A stretch of 41,727 nt of DNA, from positions 470,405 through 512,131 of the forward strand of contig JBBHKE010002609.1 of the NCBI GenBank assembly GCA_037447655.1, in the 5' to 3' direction. How positions within the stretch are numbered: the stretch's first letter is position 1; each line of letters starts with the position of its first letter. The stretch is from Zygnema cylindricum. Lineage: Eukaryota > Streptophyta > Zygnematophyceae > Zygnematales > Zygnemataceae. The translations under genes were made by a program, and so were the position numbers. The notes beneath the pieces are model-generated. The model made no database searches and was not told the origin of the DNA. It saw only the letters and a program-made list of their open reading frames with translations. This document shows positions 9,681 through 22,099 of the stretch, piece by piece.

Positions 9681-11700
9681 TCCTTGCAGATAGATATTTG
9701 GCAATTCCGGACAACAGCAGTTCGGGACAACGGATCTTGTTGTGTCCGCACGAAAAAAAAGGATGTGTCCGCACTGTTCCCCTTTTGGAGGAATTATCAT
9801 GATTCTATGCGCTTTTCCCGCGCTTGGGCGGCATTTGGCTGGTAGCGGGCTATTGTACCCTCGTGATCCACACTTATAAAGTACGGCGTGTGTGGCCTTC
9901 CAGGTCCATGCCACAGAGTGTCACACTTGCCTTTGCAATAATTGGCTAGAAGCATCTGCATACGTGGCTGGCATGATTGCCTGTTGTTCTCTTTTAGAGT
10001 TTTAAAAAAATCCAGTTGCGGGAAAGACGGGACACGGACGGCGGAGATTAGTATATGTACACGTGTACATTTTTAAGTGGTCATGAATTTTTTTGTTTTT
10101 TTTTTTGTTTAACTTTTGAACTTGTTGCGGTAAAATTAGGTTGACACGTTTGGAGACAGCAGCTTCGAAAACGTTGGTAAATGCTTCTAAACGTGCGAAC
10201 ACTGACAGGCTGCTGGCATTTTCATACGCCTTTCCTCTTAGAAGTACACGTGTCGAATCTGGCTGGTCAGTGTAAAAGAATGCCGTTAGCTCGATTTGGC
10301 AGATTTTCCAATCGGACAAAGAAAAATCAGTTTTGCCAACTATAAAAGACAGTCGTGCCAGACTCTTTTGTGGTCCAAGCTTGTACTTTCCTGACTGCTA
10401 GATTCAGATATTTTACGAATCTTCCATTCTCGCATCGCAAAAACGCCAAAAATAGCCGTACAAAAACACGCCGACAGTTTCTAGTGGTTTGTGATGGACA
10501 GGTGATAGTATGGTATTTTGTCGTTTTGCACAATGTGGAAATCAGGATGAAATCAATTAAACCGGCCGGCAGTTTTTCCATTAGTTGCCATTTAGATTCT
10601 CTAGTTTAACATTGCGCTCCATGACACGTAAAAATCGACGTGTGAAACCGTACGATTTGGCTAGCCGCGGGAAATCAGCCATGCCAATTACTTTTTTACG
10701 CGTGTACTTTATGAAAAAGGAAAGGTAATCTACATTTTGAGACAGAAAAGGTCGTTTTTTTACACCTAACGGTCGTACTTAAAGCGTCAAAAGTACAAGC
10801 TACAATACAGACCAAATGGGACCTTGGAAACACTTATAAGGACCACGGTCAGGGACAAATGAGATAGAAGAAGACAAAAAACTTCTGCGTACGGTAAAAG
10901 AAATGCAAATATGTCCAAGAAAATGGACCGTCATTTCTCCTCGTGTTGTGCAACGTCCCGCTTTCTAACAAAATGACGGACGTTTGAATTATGGACTCCT
11001 GAGTAAAAACCGACAGTCGCAGATATCTGGAAGCATGCAGGTTGGTTGCCGAGAGCATTGGGTCCACGTGGATAATTTTTATTAGCCAGACAGCTCAGCA
11101 GACTTAGTCATACCAGTTTCAGCTTCCACGTGACGACAGACGCACAATCTTCTCGACACGGATCCCCTGATCGTTGGACTTTATTGCATGGGGCCGTTGA
11201 CGTGCTGTTTTGTCCGTATAGATGTGACATTTTCTTCACGTTCCGTACTCTGGTCGGACGCGTACCTTCTTGTCGTTTTTACGAGTTTGCTGCTCGATAT
11301 TCAATGTGGGCAAACCTGGCGGAAGGACATCATAACCTTACCATGGTCATAAAAAATGTGCTCCATTCCTGCGCTTCCACGTGGTGTAGGAATTGGATTT
11401 TGAGTACAGTGTACGGCAAGTCAACAATCGCTCGTATTTCGGAAACAAGAATGGAAACAGACAACAGCACCGACAGTTTTTGCCGTTTTGGCATTTCTCG
11501 GCTGATACTCGAAAGGCGGTGAGGCTGAAGTCGATAGACTCACATGATTGGCTGATTCAGAGCAGTTTCCTACACTTCCCATTGCTAATAGACTTGGTCA
11601 CCGTAATTCTGTTTGAGGTATTGGGTGAACAAACCTATTTTAGGACGCTATGGAAATGAATGGTCCACAGTACGCCACGCTGCAAAAAATGTACTCTGCT
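9680..11700. repeat. repeat P, copy 1 (about 2 kb, non-coding)
   Basis: Along its length this segment matches 24900-27220 plus 33338-33850. Shared landmarks: GGCATTTGGCTGGTAGC (about 9829 and 25039), GACACGTNTGGNGACAGCAGCTTCG (about 10143 and 25363), GCTAGCCGCGGGAAATCAG (about 10659 and 25913), CAGTTTCAGCTTCCACGT (about 11114 and 27105) and TACGGCAAGTCAACAATCGC (about 11411 and 33509). No long open frame is conserved between copies. Termini and target duplication were not resolved. A GTTCAAAAGTAGG element lies just beyond the right edge in both copies. Confidence 0.75.
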
Positions 11701-11733
11701 GCTTATGGCATTTTTTTATTTATCCGACGCATA

Positions 11734-12181
11734 GTTCAAAAGTAGGCGCTTTTTGGTAGGCCTTTGGTAGGCCGCCTTTAGCGTAAGTTGTGTTACGGGC
11801 TTTCCATGTGATCTTCTTAGATCGCTACTTTCATCAGCGACCGTCCGATCGTCCGAATCTGACGATAGTCCTATCGTCAGTTGTATTATGGGCTTTTCAT
11901 GTGATCTTCTTAGATCGTTACTTTCATCAATGACCGCCAGATCGTCCAAACCTGACGGTTTAAATAAAAAGTCGCTCAAAACTCACAGAAAAAGTTTTTT
12001 TTGTCCGATTTTTTTTTTTTAATTTAGACATGACGTTTAATTCTCTATCGAACGATGTGCAACTCAACCCTGATACTATTTTATTTCATTTTGCGGCCAA
12101 TACAATGGGCCTTAAGGCCATATTGTATGTTTTGCATACAATAGGCATATTGTATGGGCGTATGGTCACCTACTTTTGAAC
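11734..12181. mobile_element. GTTCAAAAGTAGG-terminated element, copy A
   Basis: 448 bp with terminal inverted repeats GTTCAAAAGTAGG and CCTACTTTTGAAC, flanked by TA. It lies inverted relative to the copies at 26126 and 33863. It contains an internal duplication of roughly 105 bp (GGGCTTTNCATGTGATCTTC twice) separated by the hairpin TGACGATAGTCCTATCGTCA, and the AT-rich inverted repeat CATATTGTATG...CATACAATA near its right end. Non-coding. Confidence 0.85.
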
Positions 12182-12810
12182 TATGATCCAACGTGACAAG
12201 GCGATACCATACGGAAAAGTGTCATGTCATGCACCGCTTAAAACCGGGAATCGTCGTGCTCTTTGTTGGAATGCGAGTTTGTTCTACTTTGTTTTTACGA
12301 CAAAAAAAAAGGGAATTGATCATGACAGTGTTTGCTTTGGTTGCGCACGGTCACTTACGTCACTTTGTCAAAAATTGAACTTTTGAAGTACATATTAGTA
12401 CAAGTAAAGTAGCTTTGAGTACAAATTTGACGGTCAATCGGTTAGACAACTTTGACTTTCAAAATATTATTTCAACCGCTTAAAATTTTGCCGCGCTTGC
12501 GGACGTCAACCGTCATAATAAAATTAGCAATTCACACGGCCGACGAACGTTTACGGTAACAAAACTGCGGCAACCACATGTAAACAAAAGTGTTGCAAAC
12601 AGTCACTTTTTGTCTTTCATCAACGAAAAGTGAGGTTTAATACAAAATTTTGTACTTGCCCGTACCATGCCGTACTATATTTCCGTGAGTTTCTTGAAAA
12701 CGACATAGCAAAAAATAAGATTACGATTCTCCAAGTATCCGGGAGAATACGTCGACCGTCCAATTCCATTTTGGTCTTCATCTGCGAAGCAATCGCTCCA
12801 TACGCCTCTA

Positions 12811-12849
12811 TATTGGTGAACCCACCTCGCGGAGGTGGGTTCACCAATA
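12811..12849. repeat. perfect 18-bp stem, 3-nt loop palindrome
   Basis: TATTGGTGAACCCACCTC (12811-12828), spacer GCG, then its exact reverse complement (12832-12849). It lies in the insertion that splits the foldback arm. No terminator function applies in a plant nuclear context. It could be an ultra-short element or a hairpin-prone site. Confidence 0.85.
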
Positions 12850-12904
12850 CAAAACTAGTCAACTCGCTACACCTGGACAATAGACACGTGCGTCGATGAC
12901 AAAT

Positions 12905-13240
12905 GAAGATTTTCACACGCCCCCAAAGTCACGTGTCTTCGGACAAGGTGAATGTAACATCTTTGCTGAAAAGAAATGCGTTTTTTTTTTGAAAGTCAAC
13001 AGAGTGAAGGAGATCTCTGAGGTACATTGACGCGGTACACTTTCGAAGTACACATACGTAATACGCAAGTACGGATTTCCATACGAAAATGGTCGGTTTC
13101 CAAATCTTTGACAATTTTAGAGATTTGATCGTCGATTTACGTGGAGCCACTCAAATCAGAACACGTATGTAAAAACTTATTTACATACGTTACGCGATGT
13201 AACCAAGGCCTCTGTAATACATAAATTTTGTTGTCCATAC
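12905..13240. repeat. dispersed repeat R, copy 1 (matches 34570-34877)
   Basis: Shares long runs with 34570-34877: TTCGGACAAGGTGA, GTACATTGANGNGGTACACTT, GGTTTCCAAATCTTTGAC, and GTGGAGCCACTCAAATCAGA. This copy also has the hairpin ACGTATGTAAA...TTTACATACGT (13166-13193). Non-coding; ends not defined. Confidence 0.7.
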
Positions 13241-14253
13241 TATTACAAAGACCTCCTGATGTAACCATACCGTTAGCCGCAAATTCCATCAGTCGAAACG
13301 ATTGATGGAACTTGACCCTTAGCTGCAAAATTGAAATTTAATCGTTTAAGCGTTACATTGAACTTAGACGCAAAGTGAAACGGAACCTCTTTAACCTAAA
13401 CTGAACTACTGTAAGTTTTGTATGGAAATATTAAAACGCACGAAACGAAATTCTGCTGTCAATGTAAGAATGTTGATTCGTAGATAGTGTGGCTCGATTT
13501 GGTCGCGAGTGACGACGCGCATTTTTTTCATTTAATTTCAATTGATATTTTTACGCTAGTTCGTTTTATTATAGTTTACAAATTTTATTTTGTTTCGTGC
13601 GTTTTCATATTTCTATATAAGACTTATAGTACTTTAGTTTAAAGAGATTTTGTTTCACTTTGCGTCTAAATTCAATGTAATTTTTAGACGATTAAATTCC
13701 AAATTTGCGGTTATTGCTCTCACCGTGGATCTCACGTAAAGACAAAAAGTGACTGTCTGCAACACTTTTATTTACATGTGGTTGCCGAAGTTTTTTTACA
13801 GTAAACGTTCGCCGGCCGTGTGAATTGCTAATTTTATTATGACGGTCAACCTCAACAAGCGCGACAAAATTTTAAGCAGTTGAAACAATATTTTGAAAGT
13901 CAAAGTTGTCCAATCGATTGACTGTCAAACTTGTACTCAACGGTGCTTTATTTTTACCAATATGTACTTCAAACGTACAATTTTTGACAGAGTGATGTAA
14001 GTGACTGTAAGCAACTAAAACAGTCACTGTCATGATCAATTCCCAAAAAAAATGTTCGTTTTGCGTGATGTAGTTAAGAAAGCGACAAAATATTAATATC
14101 AACGAAATTGTCAAGAGCTAAGAGCCCATGTGCTCGCAAACAACTCGGATGGGTAACTGACGGAATAAATAACTCTTTGATATACGCCTTTTGATATTTT
14201 ATGCCACGGCTCCGCATCTCATCAGGCATCGGGCCGATAAAACCGATATAGTA

Positions 14254-14452
14254 CACCTTGAATCATTATTATACTAAATAGATTATTAGACTAAAGAAAA
14301 ATTTAGCGTCATTCATTCTAATATAGTGCCAGGAGACGTGGCAGATTATGGTCCACGTCCTTAAATAGTATAATTTATTCCATTTAAGGTATCGATGTCA
14401 AAAGTTTGGGGTGCCGATATAGAGTACATAAGGTTAAAAACGATTCACGGTA
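14254..14452. mobile_element. MITE-like element, CCAGGAGACGTGGCA subfamily
   Basis: 199 bp between TA dinucleotides. The left end CACCTTGAATCATTATTA and right end ATTCACGGTA show decay of the terminal repeat. The interior matches element 1 (4416-4609) over TAGTGCCAGGAGACGTGGCA and GGTCCACGTCCTTAAATAG. Confidence 0.8.
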
Positions 14453-14454
14453 TA

Positions 14455-15116
14455 GCGTTCACATAAGACGTGAGTAGGTGTTTCCGTTTTAGTTAAATTG
14501 TTTACCGATTGAAATGTGACGTACTTAACCAAGACGCGCCATGTAGCCACTCTCACATTGAGTGGATAATTGAATATGATTTATTATGTGTTAAATTGCT
14601 TGAAAAACATGGATGTTGTGTACAAGTCATGATTTTATTGCTAAAAATGTGATAATTTGTAAAGTACAAACTTGAGGGTTAGCCAACCATGTAAGTTTTC
14701 CTAAGCAATATGTTTGACACAAATGTGTCAGCATTACACTCCATCATGAATTATTGGCAATAAACCCCTTAGCTTGACTCTTTAGCGATCTGTATTGACG
14801 AAACTTGCTCCGTTTTTTGCTACTAAATACTTGATTCCCTAATATGCTTTCTTTTTATATACAGATCCGCTTATGGAAAAAAAACGTGCATTAACAACAC
14901 ACAATCGAATTAATAGTGTATGGTAAATAAAAAAGTAAAGCTCATTGAGTATGAGCAACCCAAATGGTCTTTTTAACAAGTTAACTTACCAGATAAAAAA
15001 TTTAAACAATATTTATACTTTTAGCATGTTTTATTTTAATATATTAGCCCACCGTGGAGCCATCAAATACGACTACCACCTCGACTAACTTTGATGGAGG
15101 ACCATACGGCCGTTAA

Positions 15117-15118
<2 letters not shown>
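14455..15118. other. AT-rich spacer, no gene seen
   Basis: No open frame or repeat of note was recognised between the small element and the AT microsatellite. Confidence 0.5.

Positions 15119-15190
<72 letters not shown>
15119..15190. repeat. (AT)36 microsatellite
   Basis: Uninterrupted AT dinucleotide run of about 72 bp. Confidence 0.95.
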
Positions 15191-15194
<4 letters not shown>

Positions 15195-18100
15195 ACATTT
15201 ACTATCGCTTAAATCGTGCATAATTCACTCGATTTTTGCCCACATATATAGTTTATCATAGTTTATACTCACGCCATACTAATATATGTATTTTCGAGTT
15301 GTTTACATCAATGTCTCGCTGTTGTCACGGACCACAAGAATAGGATATAGGAAAAAATATGACCCCTTTCAATTTGCCATCTCTTAGAGGGTAGCAAATA
15401 AATGTATCATCGCTTTTAAATATTGGTACAAGCAAAGGTAAACATATGTTATTCAAGGTGAGGCCAGATTGCCAAGGCCAAAATGTTGCCATAGAAAAAT
15501 ATAATATAGATTTGGTCTTACCAATGCTTTTCGACTATTAACGTTCATGGTTATTGTTAAATAAGCTACCAACTTCATGCACCTATGCTAATTGGTAGCT
15601 CGTGTCATAAGTCTTCTTTAGGGAAGAATTATTATCTATGTATTTTTTGGGGAAGACTGATTTATATATAGATTATAATTATACAATTTACTCGTAAATG
15701 ACGGTATCTCCAATAAAACTTATTTTTTCACTTCCTAAATGACTTAGTCGTTCTTCCAGATAGCTTTGAAATGTTTATTCATGGATTAAGTTGGGCAAAG
15801 AAGGGTAAATATTGAAGCATTTAAACGAGTAAAGCTAAGATAATCTATGTTTTAGTAAGTGCTTTTTAATTTTTGTTTTAATTATTAATAAGAGCACGAC
15901 AAAATGTATTTTTAATATCCAATAAATAATTTGTTTTAACCGGTCACATGCGCACACTGCGAGTGGCAAACTGTTGTCGCGTGTTCCGAAAAGAGTTAAA
16001 AATTCGGTGTGATATAAAAAAACATAAGGTATTCCTACACAATTTTTTTTTATTAACATTACCTTTAAAAATGGAGATTAAAATACCAAACTATCCTTTG
16101 TTAAATAAACGTTTGTTTTTTGTGGTGGTAGAACAATAAAGCATCGTTAAAACGTTAAAGCATTGGTCCGTACAAAATGTGAAAATAGGTATAAGATCCC
16201 CAATATACCCCAAAATGACACAAGTACCTAATACCATCTCTTGTTTGCTCTTCTCCACTAAAAGCTAACAAAACTAGGGGCGAGTTGAAATCGTAAGTCT
16301 TTCTCTATGCTAAACTAATATCGGTTTGAATTCTCTCCGCTCTGATTTTGGTAGTATTAGAAAGAGTTTAGTTAGGAAAAAAGTAAAAAAAAAAATCAAT
16401 AATGTACGATAACGAATAAAAACATTTATACATGGTATGTTTGATACACGTCATTGTGTGCGTATAGTGAACGGGACACAAACAAAGCGTTTCAATCATT
16501 TTCACACATTTAAACTGCGCGTTAAATATCTAAAGGACTATTCTATATGCACCACCGGAAGTCGTCCTTATCATGACATCCCTAAAAGTCATATGTACGA
16601 AACTGTACACTTTGAAGACACAACGATCATAGGGGTATCGAATTAGAAAAGACATGCGTTTCCGTACCAATAACCAATTAACACCATTGTTGGCAACTCG
16701 TTGTGAGATTTAGTTTGTTTGATGTATTTCTCCCAAACTCTAATGAATTTCAAGCCCTAATTACGATCAAAGACGTAGTGATGTTTATCAATTCGGAATT
16801 GTAAAATATTTCTTTTCCATATCGAGAAAGGCTTTTGATTTTTATCGATATAGCAAGTCACCACGATTTTAAAATTTTGTTGATAATAAGTAAAATACGC
16901 CTAAATAAAAATGTAAGTTATACTGTTCGCCGTCATTTATGGTTCTATTAATATCACTTTAATTTGTTTTGTTAAAAAAAATGATAAAACGTGACTACTC
17001 ACTCGGTACGCAAACCCATTCACCAGTGCTGGTAATTTACAAACACTTTTGCTCACAACAATTTTGTGTCGAATCCTCGCAACAAATTTAGGTCGTGCAA
17101 GTAAGCAACCTTTCACCTACGTGCTTTATTATGAATTTTACCACGTAGATTTTGTTTAGTCGTAAAAAATCCCCAAAGATTCTTCAAGTGCAAAATATAC
17201 ATAAATGCACGAATGGACAAAAATGAAGATTTCCAAAAGAGTACGCAAATGCCAAATTTTTACGTGCTTTGTATATAATTATCTGAACTCTGTTGTTATG
17301 TTATAAAATCGAAAATCCATTCTACGAAGATGACTGTATGGCAAAGGGAGCATCATATATTATCCTCCAACAAAGATTTTCTCATGGCTTTTGGGGGATT
17401 TGCATCCACCCTGTTAAAAAACACATGGCCTTTGCCATTTATAAAACTACCGTCTCTCGTCCATTGTGGATCGTATCTTACTTTTCCAAATGGACCAATT
17501 GTACACGTCTAGTATGTAACTAATGCCCTCTTTGAGATATTGGCCACAAACTTGATGGGTTGAGCAATTGCGTCGCGAATGCGAAAAAACAACAGATCTT
17601 ACGGTAAATGTTTACCCCGATAGGATTGGGGAATTTGACAGATCTCCGATCAACTTGTTTTATTAAAAAAGAAAATGGTACGGAATGGTGCTAAAACGTA
17701 CTACATATAGTAAACAACCTCTTTTTTTTTGCTAATGGAGGTCCACCGATACTTCCACAATTCTTACATTTTTAAAACTTTCATTTATTTTTTGTTTAGA
17801 TAATTGGTCATTTAAACGTCCAAAGGACACTAACCAAAAAATGGAAGTGTACACTTCGAAAAGTAAGACTGTTTTTTTACTCGGCATAAGCCTCTTACCT
17901 TACACAGGGTGGATTCAAATCCACCTAAAGCCAGGAGAAGTTTTTTGACGGAGGATATACTCTCACGCTCCTTTTGCTATCCGTTAAGACCTTCGTGGAA
18001 GGGACTTTGGGTTTTAAAACATTACAACAGTTTTTATATTAATATAGTACGAATGTACAAGTTTAAGCAATTTAGTACCGTTGTACAAAACTTAAAACTT

Positions 18101-18225
18101 CGTCTCTGTTCAGAAAAAAACATTCATGTTTTGCGCTTGAAGAATCTTTGGCGATTTTCAACCTCTGATCACAATTCCACGTGGTACTATTCGAAATAAA
18201 GTACGTAGAGCTTGCTGGCACGACC
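15191..18225. other. AT-rich low-copy spacer, no supported gene
   Basis: Only short frames under 100 codons occur on both strands, without recognisable motifs. Splice-site reading did not join any of them into a known family. Confidence 0.55.
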
Positions 18226-18328
18226 CGATGGAATATTGATCTAAACATCAATGCCAATGAACCTTTCCGTACGATTACGGGATGGAATATTGATTACAAC
18301 ATCAGTGCCATCTTTCCGTACGATTACT
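18226..18328. repeat. imperfect tandem duplication, about 50 bp
   Basis: Two units share GATGGAATATTGAT, ACATCANTGCCA and CTTTCCGTACGATTAC. About 40 bp downstream lies a perfect 18-bp palindrome AGTTTATTTAAATAAACT (18364-18381). Confidence 0.8.
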
Positions 18329-19020
18329 GGCAATGCCTGCTGGAAAAGAGGCCTAAATAAAAAAGTTTATTTAAATAAACTATTAATATGTCATTCGTTA
18401 CAAATGACAGGGAATGTGGTTCAGCGTAGTCGTTAATAAAATTCGCTAACGTACGTTATTTACTTGTTTTCAGCAACAGAAAACCGCATGTCGGCGACAA
18501 TAACGTACAAACCGAACTTCACCGGTTTTAACGAGCATATATTGCCTCCGTGTAATCTAAACGGGATCTTATTCGCAAAGAAAACCCGCCATTCTGATAT
18601 CGATTGTTTCCAGCACATGCAATAATTGGACGGCCAGAATCCGTACAATCATTTTACTTCATGATAAGAGGGCGGAAAACGTTTCCTTCTAAAGATACGA
18701 CTGCTCCGGGTCACGCAGGAACTATGAAAGTTCTCTTTACTTGAATACTGTGGATAATCAAGTGGAAAATCAAAACATGTATAATATCTTTCTAGTCGTA
18801 GAGTCGCAAACTTCACTCCTCCCGATGGGAGAGACTGCCAAGATCTTCCCGCAATCATCATCATGTACGGTCCAGTACTCAATTTTAAAGTAGGCGTTTT
18901 ACAATATGTGTTTTTATTGCGTACGAAACAAAATCACTAAATGACCGTATTGTATGTGTCTGTACCTTAACTTCCGTGTGCTGTCGTCACCTTTTACTTC
19001 AGCATTCTGACGTAGTCAGA
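18329..19020. other. spacer with a possible piggyBac-like fragment on the minus strand
   Basis: The minus-strand frame at 18460-18648 contains SISE, then LKPVKFGLYVIVADM, which resembles the KPxKxGxK...D block of piggyBac-type DDE transposases. It is short, starts at a non-ATG context and has no TTAA-flanked termini that I could find, so this is only a suggestion. Confidence 0.25.
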
Positions 19021-19114
19021 CGTCACTTTTAACACACCTTCTGGTACAACAGAAAAAATAAAAAAAGCGTCACTTTTAACACACCTTCTGGTACAACAGA
19101 AAAAATAAAAAAAG
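19021..19114. repeat. perfect 47-bp tandem duplication
   Basis: Units 19021-19067 and 19068-19114 are identical, each starting CGTCACTTTTAACACACC and ending in an A-rich segment. The lack of divergence indicates a very recent duplication, or an assembly duplication. Confidence 0.9.
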
Positions 19115-21453
19115 ACCAGAAAAAAATGACTCAGTGGAAAACTGACCATAAAAAAATGCTTGCGGACGCTAATAAGACAATCTTACATATGCATACTGTA
19201 TGAGGCTATAAGCGAACCATACCGCACTCTAAATCTATGGTCCGTTTTGAGTTTTGACATATTAAATTAGTTATGGTTGATGTCGTCGTTTCGATTCGGG
19301 GTCAGAAAATCACGCTAAGCGCAATTAGCCAATTACTGACCTCCGACGTCTCACAAAATAATTCTGACTGCCAATGATCGCGCGACATTACTATTTGAAC
19401 CAAACATCGACCTCCATACAGCCGACACCTTTGAGGAGCTTCCATGACCCACCTGGTTCGCGTATTCCGGGTCTCACGGGAACCAAATATCTCCGAACCG
19501 ACGATCAAGTGCAAGTTCAAGAAAATGACAAAAGGTAATGAAAACTTGAAAAGTTAAAAGGAAATACTGTTGCTGTACATCGAACCAGAATCGTCGATTA
19601 CCCGATTTCAACATCCAGGAGGGGCTCGATTTTTGTCCTTATAGCAGCTCGGTCTCATTTCGGTGATATGGAGATTTCGTCAATAACCGTAGGCTTCTTG
19701 GGATTATAAACCTCATCAGATTGCATATAGTTTTAGTTGCTTCGACAAAAGATTGAAATGTCAAAATTTAAGTCATTAATCTAATTAATTTTAAAAACCC
19801 TAAGCCTTGAGGAGCCCTAAAATCTCTAAAAGATGCAACCATGAGCCAATTAATTCGGAGTATGATGGCATGTGGGTCGCACAAAATTTTTTTTTTTTTT
19901 ATTCTTTCACTTTCTAACCATATAAACAACTTTAATATCCAAACGCAAAAAATAATTTATTGCGATCTAAAAACGTGCCACGTTATGCCTGTCGATTGCC
20001 ATTTATTGTATATAGATTAAACAAATCGACATTTATTGTATATAGATTAAACAATAAAATATTCCAAAATATTTTCTGCGAAATATCAAAAAATGTTCCG
20101 GTAACACTAGCTTTATTATGCATTGTAGTTATGCGCAACGCATCGCTTTGATCCACCCAAATGTGCATGCGATTCAGTTGACATTGTAAATGGTGTCGTT
20201 AGTTGTGCTTTTAGGGGAAACCGTATTACAAATACAAATCCTTTTTATTTGATTTCAATTAGTTAGCTATATAAAACGAGGTTGCGCCCATCGTTAGTAT
20301 TATAATCGTAATGAATCAATGGCATTGTAATCACGTCTCAAAATCATTGTAGTTATTACGCGCCTCACAATTTCCACATTTGCCAACAAATAGTTTTATA
20401 AATATGCATACTTCAAGCTAGACTATGTAAAACAATTCATACAAATTACATTGAGAATATGTGATGTGCAAAACCAAAGCTTCATCATCAACTAGGTAGG
20501 ATAAAATACTATTCCACAAAATTATATTGTGGTCTTATACAATTTTAGGCCAACTACTATAAGGTTAAATGTCACCCCATGCGACAAAACCACATGACCT
20601 ATATGACGAGTTGCGTTACGAAGACCACGTATGCCGCTAACTTGCACAATCCACCAACTTAGTGACGTCGTTGATAAGAGATGACGGTCATGAAAATTAT
20701 TTGTGCGTGCTCCTTTCGTCTTCCAGTTGATCATCTGTGATGTGGGTTGAGATTTATGAACATGATTCTTATCATGTATATACTTCGAACGATGTAATGA
20801 ACGAAATAATATGGTTAGGCATCTCCAATTGGGCGTACCTTTCGTCCACCATTAGCACGAAGGCATTTGATAAAAGTCAAGTCTTGAGAATGACTTTTGT
20901 GAACATTGTTCAACCTGACGAGGGTAAATACTTAATAGCATGCGTCGTGTATTAATGAATAAGGGATTACATCATCCATGCAAAACCTTACGAGTAACAA
21001 GATAACTAACCAAGTCGTGGACTACGCTTTGGGTGACACGCACACACAAATAGTGAACCGTGGGTTAACCTTATGTGATGACGATCATCTCGAGCATGTA
21101 TGGCGATTATTTTGTTTAGTGAAAGCTATTGAGCGAGGAGATATTTCAACAACATGTAGTAAAGTGGAAGAACTTACTCATATATTTGTACATATCGAAT
21201 TTCAAGAGAAAACCGGAACAAGATATTTTGGAGTTGGACTTGTACGTCACTGATATGAAAGCATAGGGAAACAGTCTTGCATATCAACCATTTTATTTCG
21301 ATAATTTCCATGAAAAGATGTCAGCATGTAACTCTTCATGATTTTCCTCTCTACCATATGTCGGAAGAGCCACTTTGTGTCTCTCTCGTTGTATGCTCTA
21401 TGCAAAATTTGAGGAAGGGGACATTTCAGATTGCTTCTAGGCGGTGACTTAAC
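19115..21453. other. AT-rich spacer, no supported gene
   Basis: A 30-bp direct repeat (CATTTATTGTATATAGATTA) occurs at 19999 and 20029. Two adjacent plus-strand frames at 20737-20955 and 20978-21253 (72 and 91 aa) show no recognisable domain and lie in different frames; they may be decayed transposon sequence. Confidence 0.5.
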
Positions 21454-21455
21454 TA

Positions 21456-21668
21456 CACCGCCAATCGTTATTAGCGCTGTGTACGCTTATTCCGTCCCGC
21501 TTATTTTTTTTTTATTCTCAAATAGAATTATCCACACTATTTAAAAAAACCCTAATTCCTAATTAGAATAGACGATTTCTTCAAAAAATTTCAAATTCCC
21601 AATTAGCGTAAAACACGCTAATTATTCGTATACGCTAAAAAAATACACGCTAATAACGATTGGCGGTG
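21456..21668. mobile_element. MITE-like element, CACCGCCAATCG termini
   Basis: 213 bp, TA on both sides, with perfect inverted termini CACCGCCAATCGTTATTAGC and complement. The two C residues at positions 6-7 of the left end are matched by GG at the right end, unlike other family members that carry TG or TC there. Non-coding. Confidence 0.85.
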
Positions 21669-21885
21669 TACTGTACTTATCGTTTCTTTCTCCTTAACAT
21701 ATATTCATAGATGTCTCATTCGTACAGATTTTGACATATTTACGAAATTTCGTTTTTTTTTTTTAATTTTGAATCTTTCGTTAAATGCGTATACTTTTCG
21801 TACGGTTTAAACGTACGGATGAACCGTACTTTTATAATGTACGGAAATTTAAAAAAAAAGATACTATTCATTTGCGCGCGCGAAG

Positions 21886-21990
21886 TTTGAAAGAAATTTG
21901 TACGTTACGGTTATAATGTACCGAAATTTCGCGCGCAATTTGAAAGAAATTTGTACGTTACGGTTATAATGTACGCAAATTTCGCAGTGT
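21886..21990. repeat. 53-bp tandem repeat, two units
   Basis: TTTGAAAGAAATTTGTACGT followed by TACGGTTATAATGTAC occurs at 21886 and 21939, with a third degenerate TTATAATGTACGGAAATTT at about 21831. Confidence 0.85.
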
Positions 21991-22099
21991 TTTGAAAAAA
22001 AATTGTCTAGTTCATCTAAGCTGACATTGAATCCGCCATTGAAAGCTTGATTGAAGCCGTACTTCAAGCAAGCTTCCACGAACTTCTTCAGAAGCAGCC

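Larger units (their letters stand above)
12301..14055. mobile_element. foldback structure with long inverted arms
   Basis: Outer arms 12301-12618 and 13737-14055 are reverse complements at roughly 85 percent identity by eye (shared GGGAATTGATCATGACAGTG, AACTTTGACTTTCAAAATAT, ATAAAATTAGCAATTCACAC). Inner arms 13321-13457 and 13558-13705 continue the complementarity (CGCACGAAAC / GTTTCGTGCG; GACGCAAAGTGAAAC / GTTTCACTTTGCGTC). The left arm is split by an insertion of about 0.7 kb (12625-13318) absent from the right arm. The arms surround a loop of about 100 bp. No transposase is present. This fits a non-autonomous foldback-type element. Confidence 0.75.

Noticed and set aside
20737-21253. Two adjacent plus-strand frames as a possible gene
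   Set aside because: Different frames, no splice signals that join them convincingly, no family resemblance.
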